From NCBI GenBank assembly GCA_903893085.1, contig CAITKS010000089.1, positions 1 through 15,471 on the forward strand: 15,471 nucleotides of DNA, written 5' to 3'. Made by a program: the position numbers and the translations under genes. The notes under the pieces are model-generated. The model did not search any database and was not told the origin of the DNA. It was given only the letters and a program-made list of their open reading frames with translations. Within the stretch, counting starts at the first letter, position 1. Each line of letters begins with the position of its first letter. This DNA comes from an uncultured Actinomycetes bacterium. Its GTDB lineage: Bacteria; Actinomycetota; Actinomycetes; Nanopelagicales; Nanopelagicaceae. This document shows, one piece after another, positions 6,613-13,985 of this stretch.

Positions 6613-8394
6613 CTAGCCCCGAATAATCGCTATTTCGAAGGGCGTCAATGTGAGGGGGGAGTCCGCCGAGATCGGGGTTATCTCAGCATATGACCACCAG
6701 TCCATGATCTGGCTGGCCTTCTCACATTCGCTGGCTCGCAAACTCTGCAACGTTTTATATCCGGCCAAAACTTTTGGCGTGATTTCTAGCGCCCAAGGTC
6801 GAAGAGATGCCACAACTATCTTTTTAACCTCACGATTTTCAAATGCCACCCAAGAATTATCAAGAGATGTAGCAATTGTTATCTGATGTGCGTGATGCGC
6901 ACCTAGCGCAGATAAAGCATGAAATGTCGGCGAGAATTTAATGGCGCCACTTTCAGGATAAATAACTCCATACTCTCCGAATAGTTCGTGCCATGTACCA
7001 GAGAAGGCACCCGCGCTCGCAAGTGCGAAGATCGAACCTAGTGTCCAGGCGGCACCTTCGATGGTTCTAATACGTAAAGCCATTTCCAGATTTGCAAAAT
7101 TTATGCGCTGATCACGTGAATGACCAGTTTCAGGATTTCCTCGTGTAGAAAAAGTTATTGGAGAAATCAACACTTGTGGCGCTAAAAATTCTTGAGCAAA
7201 GCCAATTGATTCTGCTTGGGTATAAAGAGTTTTGAAAACCGTTTCTGTATCTGATGAATGAACGGTGGGAGCCATTGAATAAGAAATTGATTCACCGAAA
7301 TGATATTTGTTTCGATGAAGATCAACGAGGTATGCATCAGTTCCTGGAATGAATGAGCTAAGCGATTTGTTAGGTGGAAGATCTTTTTCTTCAACGATCT
7401 CACGTCCTTCGCGTTGAATTAGAATTCTCGAACCTGCTGGAATCTGCTTATTTAAGTGTTCGATTTCGCGGTGCAGATCCGCACCTGAATTTGAAGATAG
7501 AAGCGCCGCTTCCACAATCAGCCCATTGGTTGAAACGCTATTGATTTTCTGCGCAGATAACGATTCTTCGTTGATGCGTATATGGTCAATATCGAGCAAA
7601 ATAAAGGCGGTATCTAAGGTATCTGCAGGCAAAAGGGGATCGGTATTGAACTGAAGCCCAATACTTGGCAATGAATCAATCTCTTTTACAACGATCTTTG
7701 AACCGTCCGGGACGGGCTTACTTGGTGGATTGATTTCAAATGTAACACTCTGCGACCAGATGCTCCCGGCGCTTGCTTCATATGGTCGAGGCTCGCTTAA
7801 AGAACCGCTATAAATTTTGTAAGTGTTATCTGTCCAATTGCGTTGATCTTCAGCCTCTAAGACTTTTCCTGTCGAGTTAACTTTAATCGATCGGTTATCG
7901 GGTGCAATAAAGTGCATTTGGTTGGCAGCCGGGAATAGCCCTTGGGTAACTCCATCTATAACGCGTTGTGGTGAAATCGCGGCCGGCAATTTGTATTCAT
8001 TGCCTTGCGATTGCACGCTTGATCCCATCCAGTCAGCGCTGTTTAAGCAGAAACAAATTCCCCAGCGATTGACCGAATATTCAGCAAGACCGCGCAATTC
8101 ATAAGCAACTGTAAACTTGTTATCTTTTGAAATAGTAATTTCGGTACGAGCATCAAGTGCGCCTGCAAATAAATCTTTGATTGTGATTTTACAAATATCG
8201 CCAGTGACAGTTACATCTTCGCTATGTTCATCGGGATCAAGAGTTGACCAATCCCAAGGGCGAATCGCGGTGTAAAGCAGATCAATTATTTGTACATTTC
8301 TATATCTAACATTTCTAACGGCAGCGCGTGCCAAATCAAAAGTGAAATCGCCATGTTCAACCCGTGTTGTATCGGGCCAGTGATTGGTGTTCAC
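6613..8394 (-). CDS. apnL: D-apionate lactonase-like protein (ApnL family)
   Basis: This 593-residue cytoplasmic protein matches what I remember of the ApnL family. It has an early R-PWDWST segment (45-51), SPQRVIDGV (141-149) and the hallmark EDQRNWTD (182-189), followed by YKIY. Later come MAPTVHSSD, LISPITFSTRGNP and GAAWTLGSI. The proposed reaction is hydrolysis of D-apionolactone to D-apionate in the oxidative D-apiose pathway. The gene begins at GTG 8394, overlapping the TGA of the SDR dehydrogenase gene (GTGA), so it is translationally coupled to the enzyme that could make its lactone. ApnO- and OiaC-like genes precede it in the same operon, which strengthens the call. A lactonase for a different branched or simple aldonolactone is the main alternative. 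Confidence 0.6.
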   Translation of the reverse strand: MNTNHWPDTTRVEHGDFTFDLARAAVRNVRYRNVQIIDLLYTAIRPWDWSTLDPDEHSEDVTVTGDICKITIKDLFAGALDARTEITISKDNKFTVAYELRGLAEYSVNRWGICFCLNSADWMGSSVQSQGNEYKLPAAISPQRVIDGVTQGLFPAANQMHFIAPDNRSIKVNSTGKVLEAEDQRNWTDNTYKIYSGSLSEPRPYEASAGSIWSQSVTFEINPPSKPVPDGSKIVVKEIDSLPSIGLQFNTDPLLPADTLDTAFILLDIDHIRINEESLSAQKINSVSTNGLIVEAALLSSNSGADLHREIEHLNKQIPAGSRILIQREGREIVEEKDLPPNKSLSSFIPGTDAYLVDLHRNKYHFGESISYSMAPTVHSSDTETVFKTLYTQAESIGFAQEFLAPQVLISPITFSTRGNPETGHSRDQRINFANLEMALRIRTIEGAAWTLGSIFALASAGAFSGTWHELFGEYGVIYPESGAIKFSPTFHALSALGAHHAHQITIATSLDNSWVAFENREVKKIVVASLRPWALEITPKVLAGYKTLQSLRASECEKASQIMDWWSYAEITPISADSPLTLTPFEIAIIRG

Positions 8395-9107
8395 CGCGCA
8401 GTCATTCCGCCATCAACTGCATATGAAGCTCCAGTTGCGAAAGATGATTCTGTAGAAACTAGCCAGTTTACGATTCCGACTAAATCTTTAGGATCGCCCA
8501 TGCGACCAAGTGGCGTGCGACGAATTAAATCGGGACCCTTTTCTGGATCTTCTGCAATTTTTTGAATAAGCGGTGTTGACATCGTTCCTGGAACTACAAC
8601 GTTGGAGCGGATGCCTTGTTCTTTGTAATCGACGGCGATGATGCGAGATAGACCCATCATTCCAGCCTTTGATGCGCCGTAAGCGGTATAGCCAGCACCT
8701 TCCATCGTCATGCCAGTCGGTGAACCAATTAAAATCACTGATCCGTGGCCTGAATTAATAAGCGCCGACATTGCATATTTCACAGAGAGAAATGCCCCAG
8801 TCATATTCACATCAACTGTTCTCTGCCAAGTATCTAGAGAAACATCGGCAATCTTGGAATCTTTTCCGACTAGTTGAACGCCGGCGCAAACAACCAGGGC
8901 ATCCAACTTTGTGATCTCAGAAAAAGCTGACTTAACACTGCCTTCATTGGTTAGATCTACTTCTTTATATTCGACGCCATTGTTGGCTAAAGGGGTGCGA
9001 TCGAAGTTGTAAACATCGGCACCCGCATTTACTAGCCCTGTAATTAAAGCTGAACCAATTCCACCACTGCCACCGGTGACGGCAACTTTGTATCCCAATA
9101 GGTTCAT
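8391..9107 (-). CDS. SDR family NAD-dependent dehydrogenase (likely sugar 1-dehydrogenase)
   Basis: This classical short-chain dehydrogenase of 238 residues has the cofactor motif TGGSGGIG (11-18) and CAG at 74-76. The catalytic residues are N101, S129, Y143 and K147 (YGASKAG). It ends with the usual VDGG near the C-terminus. D36 after the second strand favours NAD over NADP. ATG 9107 overlaps the TGA of the TIM-barrel gene as ATGA and has AGGA eight nt upstream; the longer reading from 9158 would overlap that gene by 55 nt and is not needed. Sitting between the OiaC-like and lactonase-like genes, it is a good candidate for oxidising an aldose at C1 to the lactone. Other SDR reactions on the same pathway are possible. 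Confidence 0.85.
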   Translation of the reverse strand: MNLLGYKVAVTGGSGGIGSALITGLVNAGADVYNFDRTPLANNGVEYKEVDLTNEGSVKSAFSEITKLDALVVCAGVQLVGKDSKIADVSLDTWQRTVDVNMTGAFLSVKYAMSALINSGHGSVILIGSPTGMTMEGAGYTAYGASKAGMMGLSRIIAVDYKEQGIRSNVVVPGTMSTPLIQKIAEDPEKGPDLIRRTPLGRMGDPKDLVGIVNWLVSTESSFATGASYAVDGGMTAR

Positions 9108-9922
9108 GCTTTTAATCCTATCGACGCACGTAAGAATTTCACGCTTTGCGCTGCCCAACTTTCCTCCAGCGCAACGGTTTCTTCATAAGTTAATTGGCGA
9201 GGTGTCCAAAGTTCGATTACGGATGTGATGTCGCGCTCTGAACCACCAACGGCAGCAATAACACTTTGCACATCGAGGCGACCTTGGCCCAGTGCAGTGC
9301 CCTGCACAGTAAATCCCATCTGGCCGTTACTGCGCACGATTTCAAAATCTTTCATATGAACATTGATTGCACGCGGTGCAAGAGCGGGAACAACAGTATT
9401 CGGCGCCTCTACTGCACCCAAAGAGTTAACGGTATCCAAACAAATGCCAACCCAGTCATCGCCAAGACGATCAATAATTTCATTAAATTGCGAACAAGTT
9501 AAACGATCATGATTTTCAATCGCTAACTTGATTTTCAAATTGCGAAACTGATCCGCAAATGGCGCAAGCAGTGAATTAATCTCATCCAGCGTTGGTTCAT
9601 ATTCTTTAGTGTCGATAACAATGCGCAATATAGGCGAACCAAGGATCGCTGCGATTTCAAGAAATCTTTCAATATTGCTAGATGCAATTCCACGGGTTCC
9701 AACTTCTAGCGAGATTCCAACTGCATCAGCTTTTGCTCTTAACTTAGCTAACTCATCATTAGATAAGCCACCAATCGGCAGATTATCGGCGATCTGCAGA
9801 ACATCTGCTCCGAGGGCTTCTGCTTTTTCCAGAAGTTCGAAGGCAGTCATTGCCACCGGATGATCGCTGTCGATTCCACCGATCGCCCAAGGAAAGGTGA
9901 AACTAGAAATTCCTAAACGCAT
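9104..9922 (-). CDS. oiaC: 3-oxo-isoapionate decarboxylase-like TIM barrel (OiaC type)
   Basis: This 272-residue protein has the xylose-isomerase-like TIM-barrel fold. It opens MRLGISSFTFPWAIG, with QIADNLP at 43-49, EVGTRGI at 73-79 and IENHDR at 135-140. The putative metal ligands are E136, D163 (CLDTVNS), H189 (NVHMKDF) and E237 (VIELW). These signatures fit the subgroup I recall around OiaC, which decarboxylates 3-oxo-isoapionate to L-erythrulose. The adjacent ApnO-like gene, which would make that substrate, supports the call. ATG 9922 lies four nt past the ApnO-like stop and fits the family N-terminus; a GTG at 9940 would overlap that gene. It could instead isomerise or epimerise a related keto-sugar acid. 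Confidence 0.55.
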   Translation of the reverse strand: MRLGISSFTFPWAIGGIDSDHPVAMTAFELLEKAEALGADVLQIADNLPIGGLSNDELAKLRAKADAVGISLEVGTRGIASSNIERFLEIAAILGSPILRIVIDTKEYEPTLDEINSLLAPFADQFRNLKIKLAIENHDRLTCSQFNEIIDRLGDDWVGICLDTVNSLGAVEAPNTVVPALAPRAINVHMKDFEIVRSNGQMGFTVQGTALGQGRLDVQSVIAAVGGSERDITSVIELWTPRQLTYEETVALEESWAAQSVKFLRASIGLKA

Positions 9923-9926
9923 GTAA

Positions 9927-10772
9927 TTATTTATCTCCACCAGTTATTTGTTTAACGCTGGCTAAGACATTTTCTGGTTTGAAAATAGCATCCCAATCAT
10001 CACGAAATAGTGAACCTTGTGCGTTTTTGAGCGCCATTAGTGCGCCATCAGATAACTTCCAATTTAGCTCTTCAAATAGCAGGGCAATACTGATTTGAAG
10101 GTGACCCATGCAGAAATCCTTTGCTGCTGCCTCTGGAACACCAAGATCAATTACCTTCTGCAATCCCTGTGTGATTACTTCAATGCACCCATTAATTAAA
10201 GTTTCACTAAGTGCGGGTTCGAGCAAGGCCATCTGTTCAACTGTGATGCGGTGGCTCTGGCTGATTGGTGCAAACATTTCAGTTGCAATTGTTTCTACTA
10301 AATCAGCTTCTTCTTCAGTTCCCCAAGCAATTGCAAAAACCAAGGCCTGTGTGGCAAGTCCGCCGCCCCAGTAATCACGGCGTGCTGCAGGGTCAGTCTC
10401 ACCCAGCAAACTAAATACGGGTGGATGAGTTGGATGGCAGACGAAACAACTAATGTCTTCGCGCTTTTTCACGCGACTTGCTGCAATAGCAGCAGGATCT
10501 AAGAAAAGTATTTTCGTTCCAGGATCTAATTTAGGTACGACCTCATCTGAAATCTGTCTAACTAAAGCATCGGGAGTTGTAAAGATGACCACATCTGTTC
10601 CCTTGAGCGCTTCATCTAGTTCCATCAAAGTCAATCCGGCTTCACGAATTCGGGCCTGACCCGCTTCAGATTTTTCTACAAAGCGAAGTTCATATTTCTT
10701 GGTATCAAGAAGTGGCTTGGTAACTCGATTACCCATTTTGCCGCCTGCACCCAGAATTGTTACGACAGTCAT
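9927..10772 (-). CDS. apnO: D-apionate oxidoisomerase-like NAD-dependent dehydrogenase (ApnO type)
   Basis: This 281-residue enzyme has an N-terminal Rossmann domain (ILGAGGKMG, residues 6-14) and a helical C-terminal domain like that of 6-phosphogluconate dehydrogenases (PGDH_C, as I remember the family). Conserved segments are CHPTHPP (112-118), a YWGGG turn (134-138), MFAPISQSHRITVEQ ending at 180, LEPALSET (184-191) and DWDAIFKP (259-266). ApnO oxidises and rearranges D-apionate to 3-oxo-isoapionate. AAGGAGA five to six nt before ATG 10772 is a strong ribosome site. This is the first gene of the long minus-strand run and faces araB across 66 nt. A dehydrogenase for a different branched sugar acid is the main alternative. 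Confidence 0.6.
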   Translation of the reverse strand: MTVVTILGAGGKMGNRVTKPLLDTKKYELRFVEKSEAGQARIREAGLTLMELDEALKGTDVVIFTTPDALVRQISDEVVPKLDPGTKILFLDPAAIAASRVKKREDISCFVCHPTHPPVFSLLGETDPAARRDYWGGGLATQALVFAIAWGTEEEADLVETIATEMFAPISQSHRITVEQMALLEPALSETLINGCIEVITQGLQKVIDLGVPEAAAKDFCMGHLQISIALLFEELNWKLSDGALMALKNAQGSLFRDDWDAIFKPENVLASVKQITGGDK

Positions 10773-10838
10773 CAGATCTCCTTATTAAAGTTTTTCAACT
10801 CTAGCAGTAGCAATATCCTCTGCGGTAGGCTCTGCCAC
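10773..10838. promoter_or_regulatory. Divergent promoter region between catabolic operon and araBD
   Basis: Only 66 nt separate the two start codons, so both promoters and any operator must be packed here or extend into coding sequence. On the minus strand TTGCTA and TTTAAT are 18 nt apart and could serve the ApnO-like gene, leaving a very short leader before AAGGAGA. No clear plus-strand pair is visible; the araB GTG has only a weak AGG upstream. No regulator gene accompanies it in this window. Confidence 0.4.
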
Positions 10839-12515
10839 GTGTCAGATAGCGCTGCAAATAAGTATGTAATTGGTGTTGATTACGGAACTCTTTCTGGTCG
10901 CGCACTATTGGTTCGCGTTTCCGACGGCGCCGAGATTGCTACCGCTGTTTACGAATATCCTCACGCGGTAATTGAAGATGTATTGCCCACATCAGGTGCA
11001 AAATTGCCTCCGGATTGGGCGCTGCAAGTTCCATCTGATTACGTAGATGTTTTAAAGGTCACTGTCCCAGCGGTGCTAAAGGAATCCGGAATTAGCCCTA
11101 ATTCAGTAATTGGAATTACAACCGATTTCACAGCTTGCACAGTTTTGCCAGTGAAAGCAGACGGAACACCGCTATCTGAACTCGCAGAATTTAAGAACAA
11201 TCCACATGCATATGTGAAGTTATGGAAGCATCACGCTGCACAATCTCATGCAGATCGCATCACTGATCTTGCGCACTCGCGAAAAGAGCCGTGGATTTCT
11301 CGATATGGCGGCAAGATCTCATCTGAATGGGAGTTCGCAAAAGCGCTGCAAGTTTTAGAAGATGCGCCAGAAATTTATAACGCGATGGATAAATGGGTGG
11401 AAGCAGCCGATTGGATTATTTGGCAGCTCTGCGGAACTTATGTGCGCAACATTTGTACGGCGGGCTACAAAGGTATTTATCAAGATGGCAAATATCCAAG
11501 TAAAGAATATTTAGCAGCGCTAAATCCAAAATTCGAAAATTTCATCTCTGACAAACTCGAACATGAGATTGGTCAACTTGGCGCTGTCGCGGGCAAGTTA
11601 ACTGCGCAGGCCTCCAAGTGGACAGGTTTGCCAGAAGGTATTGCAGTTGCAGTTGGAAATGTTGATGCTCACGTAACATCTGCAGCTGCGAATGCGGTTA
11701 ATCCGGGACAGATGGTTGCGATTATGGGCACATCAACCTGTCACGTAATGGTTTCGGAAAAGTTTGCCGAGGTCCCCGGAATGTGCGGCGTCGTCGATGG
11801 AGGAATTATTGATGGCGCACTTGGTTACGAAGCGGGTCAATCTGGCGTCGGCGATATCTTCGGATGGTTTGCCAACAATTACGCGCCAGCGGATTACACC
11901 GCCGCAGCATCGGCAAAAGGCGTTGATATACATACCTATCTATCTGATCTAGCTAGCCTGCAACCAGTTGGTGCTCACGGATTGGTCGCTCTTGATTGGC
12001 AGAGCGGCAACCGTTCAACCTTGGTTGATCATCAACTATCGGGGCTGATTATGGGGCTAACACTTTCTACTAAACCGGAAGAGATTTATCGCGCAATAGT
12101 TGAATCAACTGCTTATGGTGCGCGCAAGATTGTGCAGACCTTTAACGAATCTGGCGTCCCAGTTAAAGAATTTATTGCTGCAGGCGGATTGATAAAGAAT
12201 AAATTTGTTATGCAGATCTATGCTGATGTTTTAAATATGCCAATTACTATTATTAAATCTGCACAGGGTCCAGCGCTTGGTTCGGCAATTCATGCAGCAG
12301 TAGCAGCAGGTGCATATAAAGATGTGCAAAGTGCAGCAGCTGCTATGGGTGGGGTTGCGCAAGAGCGCTACCTACCAATTGCGGCAAATGCGCAAATCTA
12401 TAACCAGCTATACAAGCACTACAACGACTTATACGAATCCTTCGGTCACAATGGCGCAATGCATTCACTTCGCGCTATCCGCGATCGCGCACTCACATCT
12501 ACGGAAGGCAAATAA
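10839..12515 (+). CDS. araB: Ribulokinase (L-ribulose 5-kinase)
   Basis: This 558-residue FGGY kinase matches the ribulokinase family in length and motifs. The N-terminal phosphate loop is IGVDYGTLSGRALL (11-24). The AraB-specific stretch LPPDWALQ-P-DY follows at about 56-68, then TTDFTAC (94-100). The catalytic base is D276 in VGNVDAHV, and the C-terminal FGGY domain has AAGGLIKN. It phosphorylates L-ribulose to L-ribulose 5-phosphate in L-arabinose breakdown, and some members also accept D-ribulose or ribitol. It starts with GTG and its stop overlaps the araD start (TAATG), so the two enzymes are made together. The isomerase araA, which would supply L-ribulose, is not in the window. Confidence 0.92.
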   Translation: MSDSAANKYVIGVDYGTLSGRALLVRVSDGAEIATAVYEYPHAVIEDVLPTSGAKLPPDWALQVPSDYVDVLKVTVPAVLKESGISPNSVIGITTDFTACTVLPVKADGTPLSELAEFKNNPHAYVKLWKHHAAQSHADRITDLAHSRKEPWISRYGGKISSEWEFAKALQVLEDAPEIYNAMDKWVEAADWIIWQLCGTYVRNICTAGYKGIYQDGKYPSKEYLAALNPKFENFISDKLEHEIGQLGAVAGKLTAQASKWTGLPEGIAVAVGNVDAHVTSAAANAVNPGQMVAIMGTSTCHVMVSEKFAEVPGMCGVVDGGIIDGALGYEAGQSGVGDIFGWFANNYAPADYTAAASAKGVDIHTYLSDLASLQPVGAHGLVALDWQSGNRSTLVDHQLSGLIMGLTLSTKPEEIYRAIVESTAYGARKIVQTFNESGVPVKEFIAAGGLIKNKFVMQIYADVLNMPITIIKSAQGPALGSAIHAAVAAGAYKDVQSAAAAMGGVAQERYLPIAANAQIYNQLYKHYNDLYESFGHNGAMHSLRAIRDRALTSTEGK

Positions 12516-13177
12516 TGAGCGGAAAGAAAGAGTTGCGCGAAAAAGTTTGTAAATTAAATATCGACTTGCAGCGTTATGGTTTGGTTGCATGGACTGCCGG
12601 AAATGTCTCAGAACGAATGTCTGATGGCGATCGCTTTATGATTAAACCAAGCGGTGTTAGCTATGAAGATTTAAAGCCGTCACAAATGATTATTTGTGAC
12701 TTAGATGGAAATGTTCTTGAAGGAGATCTTTCACCTTCGAGTGATACCCATACACATGCTTATATTTACCGGCACATGAAAGATGTTGGTGGAGTCGTTC
12801 ATACGCATTCAAATTATGCCGCCGCCTGGAGCGCTATACACAGTTCAATTCCTTGTGCACTAACTGCGATGGCAGATGAATTTGGTGGCGAAATTCCACT
12901 TGGCCCTTTTGCGCTAATCGGCAATGACGCGATTGGTAAAGGCGTTGTAGAAACCCTTACAGGACACCGTTCTTCTGCTGTCATAATGAAGAACCATGGT
13001 GTTTTCTCAATTGGCAAAGATGCAACTGCTGCAGTTAAATCCGCTGTTATGTGTGAAGATGTTGCAAAAACTACTTGGATCGCAAAGACACTTGGCACCT
13101 TGCAATTAATTGACCAAGAAAGCGTGGATAAGTTGTATGACCGCTATCAAAATATCTACGGTCAGCGCGGGAAATAG
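12515..13177 (+). CDS. araD: L-ribulose-5-phosphate 4-epimerase
   Basis: This 220-residue class II aldolase/adducin-family protein is close in length to E. coli AraD (231). It shows the phosphate-binding GNVSER (29-34) and KPSG (44-47). PSSDTHTH (74-81) contains the PSSD seen in AraD, and H96, H98 (VHTHS) and H161 (KNHG) are the expected zinc ligands. It converts L-ribulose 5-phosphate to D-xylulose 5-phosphate, which enters the pentose phosphate pathway. ATG 12515 shares one base with the araB stop, and GGAAGG about seven nt upstream is its ribosome site. A fuculose-phosphate-aldolase-like activity is the fallback reading, but the partner araB argues strongly for the epimerase. Confidence 0.9.
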   Translation: MSGKKELREKVCKLNIDLQRYGLVAWTAGNVSERMSDGDRFMIKPSGVSYEDLKPSQMIICDLDGNVLEGDLSPSSDTHTHAYIYRHMKDVGGVVHTHSNYAAAWSAIHSSIPCALTAMADEFGGEIPLGPFALIGNDAIGKGVVETLTGHRSSAVIMKNHGVFSIGKDATAAVKSAVMCEDVAKTTWIAKTLGTLQLIDQESVDKLYDRYQNIYGQRGK

Positions 13178-13216
13178 CGGTTTTATTCTTCTTAAATATT
13201 GTGGGAAGATTGGCCA

Positions 13217-13984
13217 ATGGCTAACGATGAACGCTTAACCCTCTCGGTCGACTGTGGTGGACTTTTCTTAAAGAGCTGCGTTCTCGACGAATCTGGCACC
13301 ATGCACTCAAAACCAGGCCGTATCGAAACTCCATACCCACTTTCACCTGAGCGTTTTATCGAAACCATCAAGGGAATTTCCGATTCTTTGCCAGCAACTT
13401 ATCGCGCAACAATCGGAATGCCCGGAATGATTCGCCATGGCGTAGTTATCTCAACACCTCATTACATGACCAAAAGCGGTCCACGCACTCGAATTGATCC
13501 AGAACTTCAGGAACAATGGAGTGGCTTTGATATGCAAAGCGCGCTTAGCAAGAAGCTAGCAATGCCTACTCGCGTATTAAATGATGCTGAAGTGCACGGC
13601 GCTGGAATTATCTCTGGATCTGGTTACGAAGTTGTGATTACTTTAGGAACCGGACTTGGCTTTGCAATTTTTTATGGTGGTTCCCTTTCACCCCACATTG
13701 AATTTTCACATGCACCTGTCCGTCGCGCCACAACTTATGACACTTGGATTGGCGAACATGAACGCCGCCGCCTAGGAAATGCTTTCTGGTCTCGCCGAAT
13801 TCGTGCGATGGTTGATGAGTTGCGCCCAGTCTTTATGTGGGATCGTCTTTATATTGGTGGCGGAAATGCACGTTGTATTCGTCAAGCAGATCTAGATCGC
13901 ATGGGCGATGAAGTTGTGATTGTTCCAAATGCTGCCGGTGTTGCTGGTGGAGTACGCGCTTGGACACTTGAGCAATACAAGTAA
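13217..13984 (+). CDS. ROK-family sugar kinase, polyphosphate-glucokinase-like
   Basis: This 255-residue ROK/actin-fold protein most resembles actinobacterial polyphosphate glucokinases. It has LSVDCGG (9-15) as phosphate loop, LNDAEVHG (121-128) with catalytic D123, TLGTGLG (142-148), E162 and H165 in PHIEFSH, a WIGEHERRRLGNAFW tail and GGGN (214-217). The usual ROK zinc cluster CxCGxxGC is absent, as in PPGKs. The first loop reads D-C-G-G-L-F where relatives have D-I-G-G-T or -S, which may mean altered phosphate-donor handling. ATG 13217 is preferred over TTG 13199 because GGGAAG lies just upstream. It follows araD by 39 nt and probably belongs to that operon. Glucose is the default guess for substrate, and another sugar is possible. 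Confidence 0.75.
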   Translation: MANDERLTLSVDCGGLFLKSCVLDESGTMHSKPGRIETPYPLSPERFIETIKGISDSLPATYRATIGMPGMIRHGVVISTPHYMTKSGPRTRIDPELQEQWSGFDMQSALSKKLAMPTRVLNDAEVHGAGIISGSGYEVVITLGTGLGFAIFYGGSLSPHIEFSHAPVRRATTYDTWIGEHERRRLGNAFWSRRIRAMVDELRPVFMWDRLYIGGGNARCIRQADLDRMGDEVVIVPNAAGVAGGVRAWTLEQYK

Positions 13985-13985
13985 A

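Noticed and set aside
6613..8394. Glycoside hydrolase annotation for the 593-residue protein
   Set aside because: The C-terminal half has a TIM-barrel/hydrolase look, but EDQRNWTD and GAAWTLGS point to the ApnL-type family and there is no signal peptide or familiar glycosidase signature.
9108..9158. Extended SDR start at 9158
   Set aside because: It would overlap the TIM-barrel gene by 55 nt, whereas ATG 9107 gives an ATGA junction with AGGA upstream and the standard SDR N-terminus.
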